Made by a program: the position numbers and the translations under genes. The notes under the pieces are model-generated. The model made no database searches, was not told where the DNA came from, and saw only the letters and a program-made list of their open reading frames with translations. A DNA stretch of 64,000 nucleotides from Choristoneura fumiferana (Eukaryota; Arthropoda; Insecta; Lepidoptera; Tortricidae), in the NCBI RefSeq assembly GCF_025370935.1, contig NC_133473.1, positions 2,982,741 through 3,046,740 of the forward strand. Reading direction: 5' to 3'. How positions within the stretch are numbered: the first letter of the stretch is position 1; every line of letters begins with the position of its first letter. Shown in pieces: positions 54,070 through 63,904 of this stretch.

Positions 54070-54417
54070 GAGAGCAAAGCAAAGTGAGCGATGTAACTAA
54101 ACGGGTTGCGAAATTAAAATAGGAGTGGGCTGGTCATGTCGCCAGACAGGCGCGAGAGGAAGACCGCAGATGCGTTGGTACAGTCACCAGCACCAAAATC
54201 TGGCACAACAAAGTGTGCATAAATATCTGATAGGACTCTATTTATAGGGCGGGTAGAACGTGTCAGATATTTTTGCATGCTCCGCTGTGGCAGATGTTAA
54301 TGCAGGTGACTGTACAACGATATCAAAACACTGGCGGGAACAAAGTGGTTGGAAACTGCTCAAGATCGGAACAGAGGGCATAAGCTGAAGAAGGCCTTAG
54401 AGGTTGAGAACGGCTAA
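54070..54417 (+). mobile_element. LINE 3' coding fragment interrupted by a TA-MITE
   Basis: KVSDVTKRVAKLK, a stop, EWAGHVARQ before the insert; WYNDIKTLAGTKWLETAQDR and NRGHKLKKALEVENG after it. RTE-like C-terminus. Confidence 0.75.
54181..54312. mobile_element. TA-flanked MITE, CAGTCACCAGCA ends, copy 1
   Basis: 132 bp, TA at 54179-54180 and 54313-54314. A diverged relative is at 14,178-14,300. Confidence 0.85.
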
Positions 54418-54429
54418 AGAAACAAAGAA

Positions 54430-54980
54430 AGAAAGAGGTCTGGTTACCCTTTAAAGCAGTGTAAAAAAAACTTTAAAGGTCTCTACACACTACACCGTAG
54501 CCATGATCGTAATAGGAACGTGTCAGAAACGGAATGTCAAACGCATACATGATACGCGATGGCGACGGGTAGTTAGAAAGTGAGTAGGTAAGTCAACGAA
54601 ACTAAAATATGCAGTAATTAAAAAGGGGTGTTTTCATACAAATTGCCGTAACCGAAGAACCTAGGACACTTCCGGTTGTTCTAATTAGAAAGAAATATGA
54701 CCTATTGTCTACATGAATATTTCTATTTTTGTAATGTCTCTGTACTGATTTTGGTGATCAATAAAGAATATTTGTATTGTATTGTATTGTATGACATTTC
54801 ATACATTTTTATTTTTATTTTAAAGCAGGTATTCCTGGATGCTCCTTAAAGAAGTATTTTATGCGTTTTATATTATCACATTAAGGGTCATGCACTTCGT
54901 GTCAAGTTATTTTAAAAGAACTGGTTTTGTTCCTACCAACTGTTTAAAATAACCTTCTTTCATTGACCTGGACGCAAATA
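54430..54980. other. Unassigned; attgtattgt repeats at 54,770
   Basis: No gene signal. Confidence 0.3.
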
Positions 54981-54984
54981 AAAA

Positions 54985-55290
54985 AAAACGGCCAAGTGCG
55001 AGTCAGACTCGCACACGAAGGGTTCCGTACAATCTATACAACATTAATTAAACATTAGCAAAAAAGGGCAAAAAAATCACGTTTGTTGTATAGGAGCCTC
55101 CCTTAAATATTCATTTTATTCTGTTTTTAGTAGCGGCCACAGTTATACATAATCTGTGAAAATTTCAACTGTCTAACTATCACGGTTCATGAGATACAGC
55201 CTGGTGACAGACGGACGGACGGACGGACGGACAGCGAAGTCTTAGTAATAGGGTTTCTGTCTGTTTATACCCTTTAGGTATGGAACCCTA
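54985..55290 (-). repeat. Dispersed repeat B, shortened
   Basis: cggccaagtgcgagtcagac, gaagggttccgtac, (GGAC)4, ggtatggaaccct. Confidence 0.7.
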
Positions 55291-55311
55291 AAAAGAATAA
55301 TAGGGAATAAA

Positions 55312-55700
55312 CCATGGTGGCCTAGTGGTTTGACCTATTTATAGCCTTTCAAGCAAACGATCGTGAGTTCAAACCCGGCCTCATCATCATCATTATCAGC
55401 CATAGACGTCCACCGTTGTACTATAAATAGACGTCCAGTTGCTTCGGTTGGAAGCGGCCTGCATTCACCTTGAACCCGCGGCCGTAACCAGGTCATCTCG
55501 TTGGTGGACGTCCTACGCTGCGTTTGTCATGACCATGAGCTTTACGATGATTGAAATCCGGTAAAGAAATTTGATTGTGTGTGTAAAGTTCCCAATCAGC
55601 ACTAAGCCCGCGTGGGAACTACGGCCCAAGTCCTCTCGTTATGAGAGGAGGCCTGCGCCCTGCAGTGGGACGTATAATAGGCCTAAATGATGATGATGAA
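55312..55700 (+). mobile_element. SINE 1 split by an inverted RTE tail
   Basis: Head 55,312-55,380 (ggtggcctagtggtttgacc, box B gttcaaacc), body and tail 55,545-55,700 (aagttcccaatcagcactaa, GATGATGATGA). The RTE piece at 55,381-55,530 is in the opposite direction. Confidence 0.7.
55381..55530 (-). mobile_element. RTE LINE tail inside SINE 1
   Basis: (CAT)n, then cagccatagacgtcc, gttgcttcggttggaagcgg, ggtcatctcgttggtggacg in complement. Confidence 0.75.
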
Positions 55701-55723
55701 CAGGGAATATGGCCAAAGGAGCA

Positions 55724-55830
55724 GAGGCAGACCTAAGAGGAGAGTTCAGCTCGATTGGCAGGATAGGGAAGAGTGGCGAAGGAAAGGGGAGGCAAGCGGG
55801 ACATACTACGGGCTACATAAAAAACAACAG
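55724..55830 (+). mobile_element. LINE C-terminal fragment
   Basis: Reads RGRPKRRVQLDWQDREEWRR with KGEAS; inverse of the element at 58,937. Confidence 0.7.
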
Positions 55831-56459
55831 GGAATAGGCAGGTAATTTTTAATACATTTAAATACATCTTTATCGTTCGACAAACCGAATTGTGAAAGTT
55901 TTTTTTATGTCTTAAAGAAACACGAAGATATGGTTGTTTATAATTCTCAATTAGTGTTGTGTTGCTCTAATTTAGAAAATTGTTAAATTCTGTGGTTTTG
56001 TTCCAAAACTACGGGCATTTTTTATTTTGAAGAAAAAAAAAATGACATTTATATTCCAGACAAGTCCCTACGTACACAATCAAATAACAATAACAATTAA
56101 ACAGAACAAAGTAAACAAACTAAAATTAAATTATAAATAAATTATTATAAGTAGAGCTATAGGAAGACATGTGGACTATACACGTAACCACTGAATTTCG
56201 CGGTCATGTCCATATTAATATTAACATTTGAGTGCATTGACCTCAAACGGCACTACCTATGTACCTACTGGCGGTTACTGTAATGACGGAACTGAACGTG
56301 GGAAATTATAATGAGTAAGGCCCAAATATAAGTCACACTTAATTTACCTAAAAAAAAAATACCTTGTATCTGTAATTAAGTAAATTTATCAATTTGATTT
56401 GACATTTTATGATTTGAATTCGTGTTTTGTTCCGCGTACCTTAATTTAAATCATAAGTG
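55831..56459. other. Unassigned; LINE 3' UTR-like at 56,080-56,170
   Basis: No gene signal. Confidence 0.3.
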
Positions 56460-56640
56460 AACTAAAAGAATTTCTTTGCTCACCCGCGACCTTGTGATAG
56501 CTAAGTTTATGCAAGATAAAATATGCGTGTTCATGCAGTTCCTCCACCTCCACACTGTAAGCTGTGTGTTCTTTTAGTTTATTGAGTGGACCTCCACAAA
56601 GTAAAGCCTGATTCAATACATTATTTAAATCATAAAATTA
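56460..56640 (-). mobile_element. Penelope-type P2, internally deleted
   Basis: tttgctcacccgcgaccttg to ccacctccacactgtaag, then directly the tail gtggacctccacaaagtaaa. Confidence 0.65.
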
Positions 56641-56661
56641 ATTATGACCGCGATAGTCTAA

Positions 56662-57349
56662 CAGCCTTATTCATTAAAAATCCTTAATTGAGGTTTGATC
56701 GGTCTGTTACTTAGCAGACTGATTAAGCTTGTTAGACGGTTGTCAAGAAGTATGATTCATAAACGCTTGCTAGCAGTCTGCTAGTTGTTGAGCTGCTGAT
56801 AGACGGATTAGACGCGTTATGTTGGCCACCTTGACAAATCAAAGACAAAAAATGGCCTAATCGATAATTAAAAAAAAAATTGACAGCAGTGACAGCAAAT
56901 TACCAGGAAAAAAAATAAAAAGCGAGATGTTTGTTTTCCCGCCATTTCCGATCCGCATGTTTATGTTGTGCAAAAAGCCATAATTATGTTAATCATCCTT
57001 ATTTTTTTTTCATATTTATTGTTAATTTATTGTTGCTAATTTAGAGGATTTTTAAATACAAATTCCTGAAAATAAATTTTCCTGTTTTTTTTTTAATCTG
57101 ATTAGCCCTGCCTTCACTATAAATATCTTCGGTACCTATGGTTTTTTGCTCTAGTCAAAGTCAGCTGTTCAAACTTGTGGCGGCCATTTTGTGACTTAGC
57201 AGAGAGATAAAGGAGGGTCTACGGTCCTCTAACTTTAGCAGAGCCTTGATCGACTGATTAGCGCTAACAGACGTTTATGAATCATGTTTTTTAGCATCGG
57301 GCCTTCAAGGAGCCTTCAAGGAGGCTCTAACTTTTTATGAATAAGGCTG
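56662..57349 (-). mobile_element. PIF/Harbinger-like MITE, copy 2, TAA duplication
   Basis: 688 bp, inverted relative to copy 1 at 49,625 and very similar throughout. TAA at 56659-56661 and 57350-57352. Confidence 0.88.
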
Positions 57350-57579
57350 TAAGACATTGTAATTTTACATTGTTATTTTTGGCTGACATTTTATATATAA
57401 ATATATTTGGTAACAAAATGGTGCTATTTTTTATAAATTCTACAAATCAAAGGTTGACAATGCGTGATACCGAACGAAAAAAACAATTTATAATAAAATG
57501 TTAACTTTATATTACACGAGCTCCCAATATACCTATTTTTTTGTTTATAAAAAAAACATAGATTTCGATAATCAAATAA

Positions 57580-57770
57580 ATTGTTAAAAACGGCTGAACC
57601 GATTTTGATAAAACATGTCTAAGATCCATCGCTGGAAAACCTGCTTTCAAATAAAAAAAACCGCATTCAAATCGGTCCACCCGTTTAAGAGCTACGGTGC
57701 CACAGACAGACACACAGACACACATAGCGGTCAAACTTGTAACACCCCTCTTTTTGCGTCGGGGGTTAAT
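57580..57770 (-). repeat. Dispersed repeat C
   Basis: aaacggctgaaccgattttg ... cttgtaacacccctcttttt. Confidence 0.7.
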
Positions 57771-57794
57771 AACTGAAACAATTACCTACCTACT

Positions 57795-58065
57795 TTGCTC
57801 ACCCGCAACCTTATGATAGCAACTTTTATGCAAGATAAGTGTGTTCATGCAGTTCCTATCTCTTCTCTATAAGAACACGTACAAACCACACAAACCCATC
57901 TACCATCATCACCACCACCACACTACACTGACGCGTTTCGAACTCAACCAAATCTCATCCTCAGAGCAACAACCGTTCACCATGCTAGCAGCAAAGCAAA
58001 ATCATTCTTTTAGTTAATTAATATGGACCTGCGCAAAGTAACGCCCGATTCAATAAATCACATTG
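57795..58065 (-). mobile_element. Penelope-type P2, best-preserved copy
   Basis: tttgctcacccgcaacctta, hammerhead-like motif in complement at 57,925-57,972, then tail atatggacctgcgcaaagta acgcccgattcaataaat. Confidence 0.7.
57925..57972 (-). ncRNA. Hammerhead-like ribozyme motif in P2
   Basis: Minus strand in order: GTTGCT (57970-57965), CTGAGGA matching CUGANGA (57964-57958), an extra T, stem II around loop TGGTT, CGAAAC (57940-57935), GC, GTC (57932-57930), AGTGTAG. The arrangement is that of a short-stem-III hammerhead. The extra base before stem II and weak stems leave activity open. Confidence 0.45.
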
Positions 58066-58544
58066 TTAAAAAACAAATAATCTTTATGCTTTTTTACTCT
58101 AAAAAAATATGTGCAATAAGTATTACTGAAAAAGCGCACAGAATTAAGTTGCGAAATATACACATAAATTTGACCTTCTTGTTTAGCGAGTAAGGACCCT
58201 CTAAACATTCGTCATTTCGAACTTACGAAAAGTCATTTGCTGGAATTAATGTTTGTAGGTACTCTTACTTTTCTCGTTTACTACAAAAGACAACTTGGAA
58301 TATTAATGGCATCTATTTCATCAAACTTTCTCTATTTGCAAGGCGTAGATATGGTTTTGTAAAAGCCTAGAGATGTAAGTATACTTCGTTTTTTGAGCAT
58401 TGGAAAAAGAGTAAACAATCTTGACGAGTTTTTTTATTGAAAAACGTTTTTATAAAAATAGTAACTATTACTTATGGTACCAAAAGTAAATGATCATATC
58501 CTTGCTAATTGTTACATATTATATTTGATGTGATTTCAATCATC

Positions 58545-58795
58545 CAGGTCCCGAGTACTTATGAAGACAAAACAAATGAGCCCAAACTCGACGGGGCTAC
58601 GTCGTTTTGTTACTGAGATCCCGTGCCCACTTTCCGGTTCCATCATCAGATCAGCTTGACAGTACCATAATCTTGCATGTTACCAAATATACATAAGTGT
58701 ACCAAAGCTCAATCGGAGACCAGGAAGTGGTTGAAAATTGGCTTGCAAATTTTGAAACCTGAACATTGCAAGTTAAATAAAACTCAAATAAATTA
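58545..58795. repeat. Dispersed repeat G
   Basis: ccatcatcagatcagcttga and gcaagttaaataaaactcaa; diverged partner at 13,771. Confidence 0.5.
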
Positions 58796-58936
58796 TTTAT
58801 TGCTAATTGTATTTCAATGACTTAAAACTTTATGCAAGGTTTTATACACTGAGACGGTTGACCTTGCATCAGTCAGTGTGGCTGAGCGCTGCGGGCTCTC
58901 TGTCCTCTATGTCAAAAAACGGTTTTTTTTTTATCT

Positions 58937-59085
58937 AGCCTGTATTATGTTCCACTGCTGGGCAAAGGCCTCCCCTTTTCTCCGCCACTCTTCTCTGTCC
59001 TGGGCATGCACCTGCCAATCGAGCTGAAAAACGCTCAGGTCGTCCCACCATCTCCTCTTGGGTCTGCCTCTGCAACGGTTAAAAA
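58937..59085 (-). mobile_element. LINE 3' fragment
   Basis: agcctgtattatgttccact through ctcttgggtctgcctctgca; inverse of 55,724-55,830; its first 65 bases match 3,558-3,622. Confidence 0.75.
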
Positions 59086-59402
59086 CGGTTGGATTTACGA
59101 TTTTTTTTTACCACAATATTTGTTCCAAATTTTATGCTTTACAATTAAAAAAATAAATTAAATCACTGTAGCTACAGAAACCCAGATAATCGAGAAAAAA
59201 CTGACTTTTTTGACATTTGACCTTGAATAACTTACGACGCGGACACGAGATTAAATGACTTTTGAGACAACATTTAGGACACCAAAATGAAGCTGTATAC
59301 GAGTTTCTAGCTTATTATCTCTCATTCCGAAGTGAATCTCCTTATATGACTGCATTATATGGATACCGTGCCACCGCGCGAGGCAACTCGAAAAATACAG
59401 GA

Positions 59403-59531
59403 GGGCTACTACGAAATTCGAAAATTCAAGCTCTTATCGTACCGTCCCTTTCACTCTCTTATTAAATAATATAAGCGTCAGCGAGACGGCAAGATACGAA
59501 GTTCTAATTTTGCACTTCGTAGTTCGGGCCT
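59403..59531. mobile_element. Hairpin MITE
   Basis: gctactacgaaattcgaaaa tt ... atcgtaccgtccc paired with gacggcaagatacgaag ... cacttcgtagttcgggcc. Confidence 0.65.
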
Positions 59532-59899
59532 GGTTTGCCGAGGTCGAACAATGCTGAGGCGGCGGCCGCGCGAAGTCGATACGTAGGTAGCTTAAAGGTT
59601 AGGTTGTAAAGTTGAACGGAAATTAATACAGGCCTACAACCGTTGACAAATGGGTATTACGTCCAGAAACGTAACTGCCTCAGTTATCCTGTCCTGCGGA
59701 TTTACCAATCATGCGAGTTTGAAACCATTTATGGAAACAGTAGGTATACTTCCTATGATCTGGTAGTAGGTTAAGTACAAAATATAACCATAAGTAGGGT
59801 ACAACCATAATGTAGAAATAAATTTGTAAAATAAGTTTTTGATAAAAATCACGTTTTAATACATTTGGACGGTCATAAAAACTACATTTCTGTACCTAC

Positions 59900-60050
59900 C
59901 AAAAGTTCAAGTCGATGCCACTAACGATTGAACAGTTCCGTCCTGCGGAGACGATCCTGGCTAGACCACATACATACATAAGTATACTATATTTCAAGTC
60001 AAACCAACCACTGGAAGTGCGTCAAATTTAACTTGCGAGATTTGACCCGT
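59900..60050 (+). repeat. Dispersed repeat K
   Basis: aagtcgatgccactaacgat, acagttccgtcctgcggaga; partner at 47,100. Confidence 0.6.
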
Positions 60051-60059
60051 ACGTACGTA

Positions 60060-60190
60060 CAGTCACCAGCATTAATATCTGCCATAGCGGAGCCTGCAAA
60101 AATATCTGACACGTCCTTCCGGCCCTAGAAATAGAGTCGTATCAGATATTTATGCACGCTTATTGTGTCAAATATTGGTGCTGGTGACTG
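60060..60190. mobile_element. TA-flanked MITE, CAGTCACCAGCA ends, copy 2
   Basis: 131 bp, TA at 60058-60059 and 60191-60192. Confidence 0.85.
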
Positions 60191-60194
60191 TACA

Positions 60195-60635
60195 TAGGTA
60201 TATACTCTCTTCTTCTTCCCATTCCTCTCTTATCGGAGGTTGGACAATAATGGCGAATCTGATTTTACATATGAGGTTTTTACATATGCATTGCAAGATA
60301 AATAAAGGTACGTTATATGACGCATATTGATAGCTAGTGGTGGACTGTATGGGAACTAATGGGATGATTGATGGAAACACGGGTTAAATTATAGGTTATT
60401 TAATAAGATTAAAGGACAATTTTATGTATTGAACCGACAGATCGGGCAAACAAATCACAACTGACAATGAACGTAAAAACATATTAAAAAAACAAGTGAC
60501 AAAAAGTATAGTTATAAAAAAGGTCATACCGCAGCCAGTCGCCAACACATATTCTCCATTAAAATGGGATGGAAGTAAATAAAACGGTATATAAAAAAGA
60601 GACGAGAAAAGAGACCCATGAGAGTTGGGGGCTGG
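60195..60635. other. Unassigned
   Basis: No gene signal. Confidence 0.3.
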
Positions 60636-60639
60636 GTGG

Positions 60640-60805
60640 GTGCAAGTGGCGAGTTGTCGTTAATTTTGACGTTTTTAGGGAGAGGCTGTTGCTCAACAGT
60701 GGACGCGGACGTCTTCCGGTTGATGATGGTGAAGATGATAATAATGAGAGGAGGCCTGTGTGCTATGCAGTGAGACGTACACGAGTATTAGGCCGTGATG
60801 ATAAA
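60640..60805 (+). mobile_element. Two LINE/SINE tails back to back
   Basis: gcgagttgtcgttaattttg ... cttccggttgatgatgg, then aggaggcctgtgtgctatgc ... gtgatgata. Confidence 0.65.
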
Positions 60806-61340
60806 GTGCCTGCGACCGAAAGTCGCTGACAGGTGGCGTTAGGCACACGGGTGTCTGCCTAAGTCGCTCGACGGGTTAAAGGAGATTGACCACTTTTTAT
60901 GGGAGTTGGACCAAGTGCTACCCAGACTAAGGAACAGTACATTGTGCTCCTTAGGCTAACACTAGAGTGTATACTAAAAAGCGGTTTAACATTTAATAAG
61001 GTAGAGGCGATTTAGCGACCACTTGCATTAAGTTGGAAACTGAACCTTATTAACTTTAAAATACGTCACAATTTCCATTGTAATCTAGCTTTAAAAATAT
61101 TCTTTGTCGGGTATGTATTCGATAGCTGCTTTTGATTCTGTGGTAGTATGCTCCAATAAATGGGGCCTTATTAAGGGTAAAGTTCTCTATCCCAGGAGTC
61201 ATGAAAAACAAAGTTTTGATGGGAACTATTAAATCATTCATTTTCATCACACCTGCTCGTAAGCAGAGTCATAATATACAGGTTAACTTGGTTGCAACCC
61301 CCTAAATTAAATCCAAGGACTTTTTGGGTGGCTTCAGGAA
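60806..61340. other. Unassigned
   Basis: No gene signal. Confidence 0.3.
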
Positions 61341-61343
61341 AAG

Positions 61344-61975
61344 TTGTTAAAATGACTTTTTTAGATTTTGATAAAATTTCGTTTTCCTACTCAGAATAAA
61401 GAGCACTTTTGATTGTACCTAATAAGATTGTATATATATCTCTTCGAAATATTAATTTGAGCACTCAGTACAAATTTAATTATGTTATTCCTAGAGCTCA
61501 TAGTAAACTCATTTATAAAAGTGTTTTTTTGCCGCTATGCGTATTTTTAATAAACTACCGGTTGAAATAAAAAAAACTAGGGGGTATAAAGTTCAAGTTT
61601 ACACTTAAAATTTTTTGCTCATTGAAATTAATAAAAAAAGATTATATAATAAGATTTTATATTGTACGTTCGAAATGGACAAACTGTTGAGACCTTTTTA
61701 CCTTTTGTAACCACCCTATTATGTACACAGTTATACAATAAAGTTTATTTTTATTTCTATTTCTATTTCTAAGAGAAAAAAGTGTCCCTAGATTTTTTAA
61801 TCCATTACGTTAACGTTTTCATACACGTTATGGCGGTAGTGTAATGGATAGCACAAAATTATATGAAAGACCTAGGTCACTTTATTTTCTCCTATTACAA
61901 TCAAAAGTGCTCCCGATTCTGAGTAGGAAAACTAAATTTCATCCAAATAAAAAAAAAGTCATTTCAACAACTATT
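61344..61975. mobile_element. Inverted repeat pair around a jockey-like LINE end
   Basis: Arms 61,344-61,440 and 61,890-61,975 are complementary (ttttcctactcagaat, gcacttttgattgta). Between them 61,535-61,610 reads AMRIFNKLPVEIKKTRGYKV, a jockey/CR1 C-terminus, ending in (TTTCTA)n at 61,750. Confidence 0.6.
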
Positions 61976-62247
61976 TCTGAAATCTAAACCGGTGGGTGGA
62001 AAAATTGAAAAAATTCAGAATGTTAGTAAATATATCAAAATTTACAAAGAAAACTATAGCGGCTAAGATTGCTAGAGAATTATAAGTAGTTTAAGAGTAA
62101 ATAGCAGCCTAAGGTATAAAATATACCTAAACTTGGAAGATTTAGTACACAATACGAAATCTTTAGAAAAATATTATTTGATTTTCTCGTAATGGCTACG
62201 GAACCCTATCCTGGGCGTGTACGACACGCTCTTGGCCGGTTTTTTAA
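61976..62247 (-). repeat. Dispersed repeat A, truncated
   Basis: aaatctaaaccggtgggtgg to acacgctcttggccggtttt. Confidence 0.7.
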
Positions 62248-62570
62248 TCTTTGATAGCTTTTGTCACAAAAGAGAGACAAATTCAGGGAAAGTGTTATGA
62301 AGTCTGTGGAAAGAGTTCTCGGTGGCAGTGTATACAGCCAGAGATCAATCTATTGGTAAATATTTATTTTATTGATACTCGATATGTTCATTATCTATTC
62401 CGGCGGTAGAGCAAGGGCCTTAAATACACACGCGGTTTCACATTAGTATATTGTCATACTTTGAAATACTTACGTAACAGGATAAATATTATAATAGAAG
62501 TACAATAGTGAACTTTTGTAATTTTATTATAATATAGGTATCCAATTTTATTTTCCTTAACACCAATGAA
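62248..62570. other. Upstream region of the secreted-protein gene
   Basis: No repeat edge recognised; likely carries its proximal regulation. No specific site identified beyond the core promoter. Confidence 0.3.
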
Positions 62571-62573
62571 TAG

Positions 62574-62607
62574 TATTTAAGCAAGGCACTCGCTATTGTT
62601 ATTCAGT
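62574..62607 (+). promoter_or_regulatory. Core promoter: TATA-like box plus arthropod initiator
   Basis: TATTTAAG starts at 62574 and TCAGT lies at 62603-62607, putting the predicted start A (62605) 31 bases downstream of the box, the usual spacing. The predicted 5' UTR is 38 nt and leads to the ATG of the secreted-protein gene. Confidence 0.6.
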
Positions 62608-62642
62608 TTACCTCCAACGTCCAATAAGTGATTTTCGAAATC

Positions 62643-63255
62643 ATGTCTGGGCTCAACATCAAAGTTACAGCTTTTATGCTATTCAGCATTATAGCGGTCC
62701 ATGGAAAAATCTATCAAGAAGATAGATACCTGAGGGACGCTACTCATGTTGAGAGTTATCATAGATCATATTCAGACAATGATAGATCTGATATCTTTGA
62801 CGACTCAGACAGCAAGTTACACTTTGATGTTCCCCATCCGGAGATAGAAGACCACAAAGAGGGATTGCCGAATTCACCGGGATCTGTGGAAGATAATAAT
62901 TGGCGAAATACAGTAAATGGCATTATTGAAGATTTGGATGTAGGGGGAGGGTTACCAAATCAAGAAGATGTACCGAACTTTGTAGACCCTGGTCATTTCA
63001 ATTTCGATATTTTAAGGGGATTACCTAATGTGTTCCCGGTAGATAATGGGCGCGATCAGGACCAGCTGAGGCCCGATTGGATGCCAAACAATGTAAATAA
63101 CAATGGCAGACCAAGTTGGTTCCCAGGTGGAAATACTGAAGGAAGAAACAACTATCCGATAAGCAAACCTGGTCGTGGTGAGATGAAAAGGAAGTGCCAG
63201 AATATGAAAGGGCTGCCCACACCTGAGTCAGGTTGCTGTGGAGTACAAATGACAA
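62643..63255 (+). CDS. Secreted-protein gene, exon 1 coding part
   Basis: 204 codons plus one base; donor gtaagtatg. Contains the signal peptide, the acidic region and all four GLP(N/T) motifs. The open frame continues 29 bases into the intron but the donor is strong. Confidence 0.8.
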
Positions 63256-63720
63256 GTAAGTATGTCTTTAATTTCCTGGTTTGACTGATTATAGTAAGTA
63301 CTTTTACGTTGTAGAATTACTTGCATAATAGAGTTACTTTTGCTAAATTTCTTATAAGTTATGTGGCTTGTTTCGCAGTGTGTCATGTCAAGATTTTTGG
63401 GTTCCATGCCTAAAAATAAAAAGAGGATTACTTCATTTTCAACTTGTTTGCTTCTTCTGTTACGACCCTTTTGCCCAAGAACACGACGGCCCAAGTTAAA
63501 ATTATGATGCAATGCTTCGGGATATAATTTATTGAAACCGTAAAAAATGCAGTGTCTATGCTCATCAAAACAACATAGAATTATGAAATTTGACATGAAC
63601 AAAAAATATTTATTTCAGGACCCATTGTGTATCCCAACAAGCCATGGTGGCCGCAATACCCTGGAGGCCGATTTACTCGATCAGCTGATAATGAAATTCT
63701 TCCCAGCCAAATGATAAGAG
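62643..63720 (+). CDS. Secreted acidic low-complexity protein, 5' part of gene (exons 62643-63255 and 63619-63720)
   Basis: I do not recognise the family. The ATG at 62643 is preferred over an in-frame GTG at 62628. Residues 1-21 (MSGLNIKVTAFMLFSIIAVHG) form a classic signal peptide with likely cleavage after Gly21. The mature part is rich in Asp, Asn, Pro and Gly, with GLPN at 74-77, 103-106 and 126-129 and GLPT at 190-193. It is followed by a basic KRKC, a CC pair (198-199) and, after the intron, PIVYPNKPWWPQYPGGRF. Exon 1 ends ACAA/gtaagt at 63255; exon 2 begins after tttcag at 63619 and ends AGAG/gtaaac at 63720 in phase 1, so the gene continues past the window. The cysteine cluster could open an extracellular domain such as a clip-type module, but three cysteines are too few to say. 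Confidence 0.8.
63380..63500. repeat. Dispersed repeat E, diverged, in intron 1 of the secreted-protein gene
   Basis: ttttgggttccatgcctaaa and ctgttacgacccttttgccc, as at 18,105. Confidence 0.4.
63619..63720 (+). CDS. Secreted-protein gene, exon 2
   Basis: 102 nt between tatttcag and gtaaac. It completes Arg205, then reads PIVYPNKPWWPQYPGGRFTR and SADNEILPSQMIR. Pro/Trp/aromatic-rich, in phase with exon 1. Confidence 0.75.
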
Positions 63721-63904
63721 GTAAACACAAAATATACTCATGAGCAATAATAAAGAGTCTACTTAGATCACAAATACAAACAAAATGTATGTATCCTTTG
63801 TTATTGCTTGTCAGAGCATTTATCAAATAAGATACCTCAATATTATTAAAGATGGTTGAACATAACAAGACACTAGATATCAGAACATAAAATAAAATTT
63901 TTAT

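Noticed and set aside
62628..62642. In-frame GTG start extending the secreted protein by five residues
   Set aside because: Eukaryotic initiation at GTG is unlikely and the ATG at 62,643 gives a perfect signal peptide.
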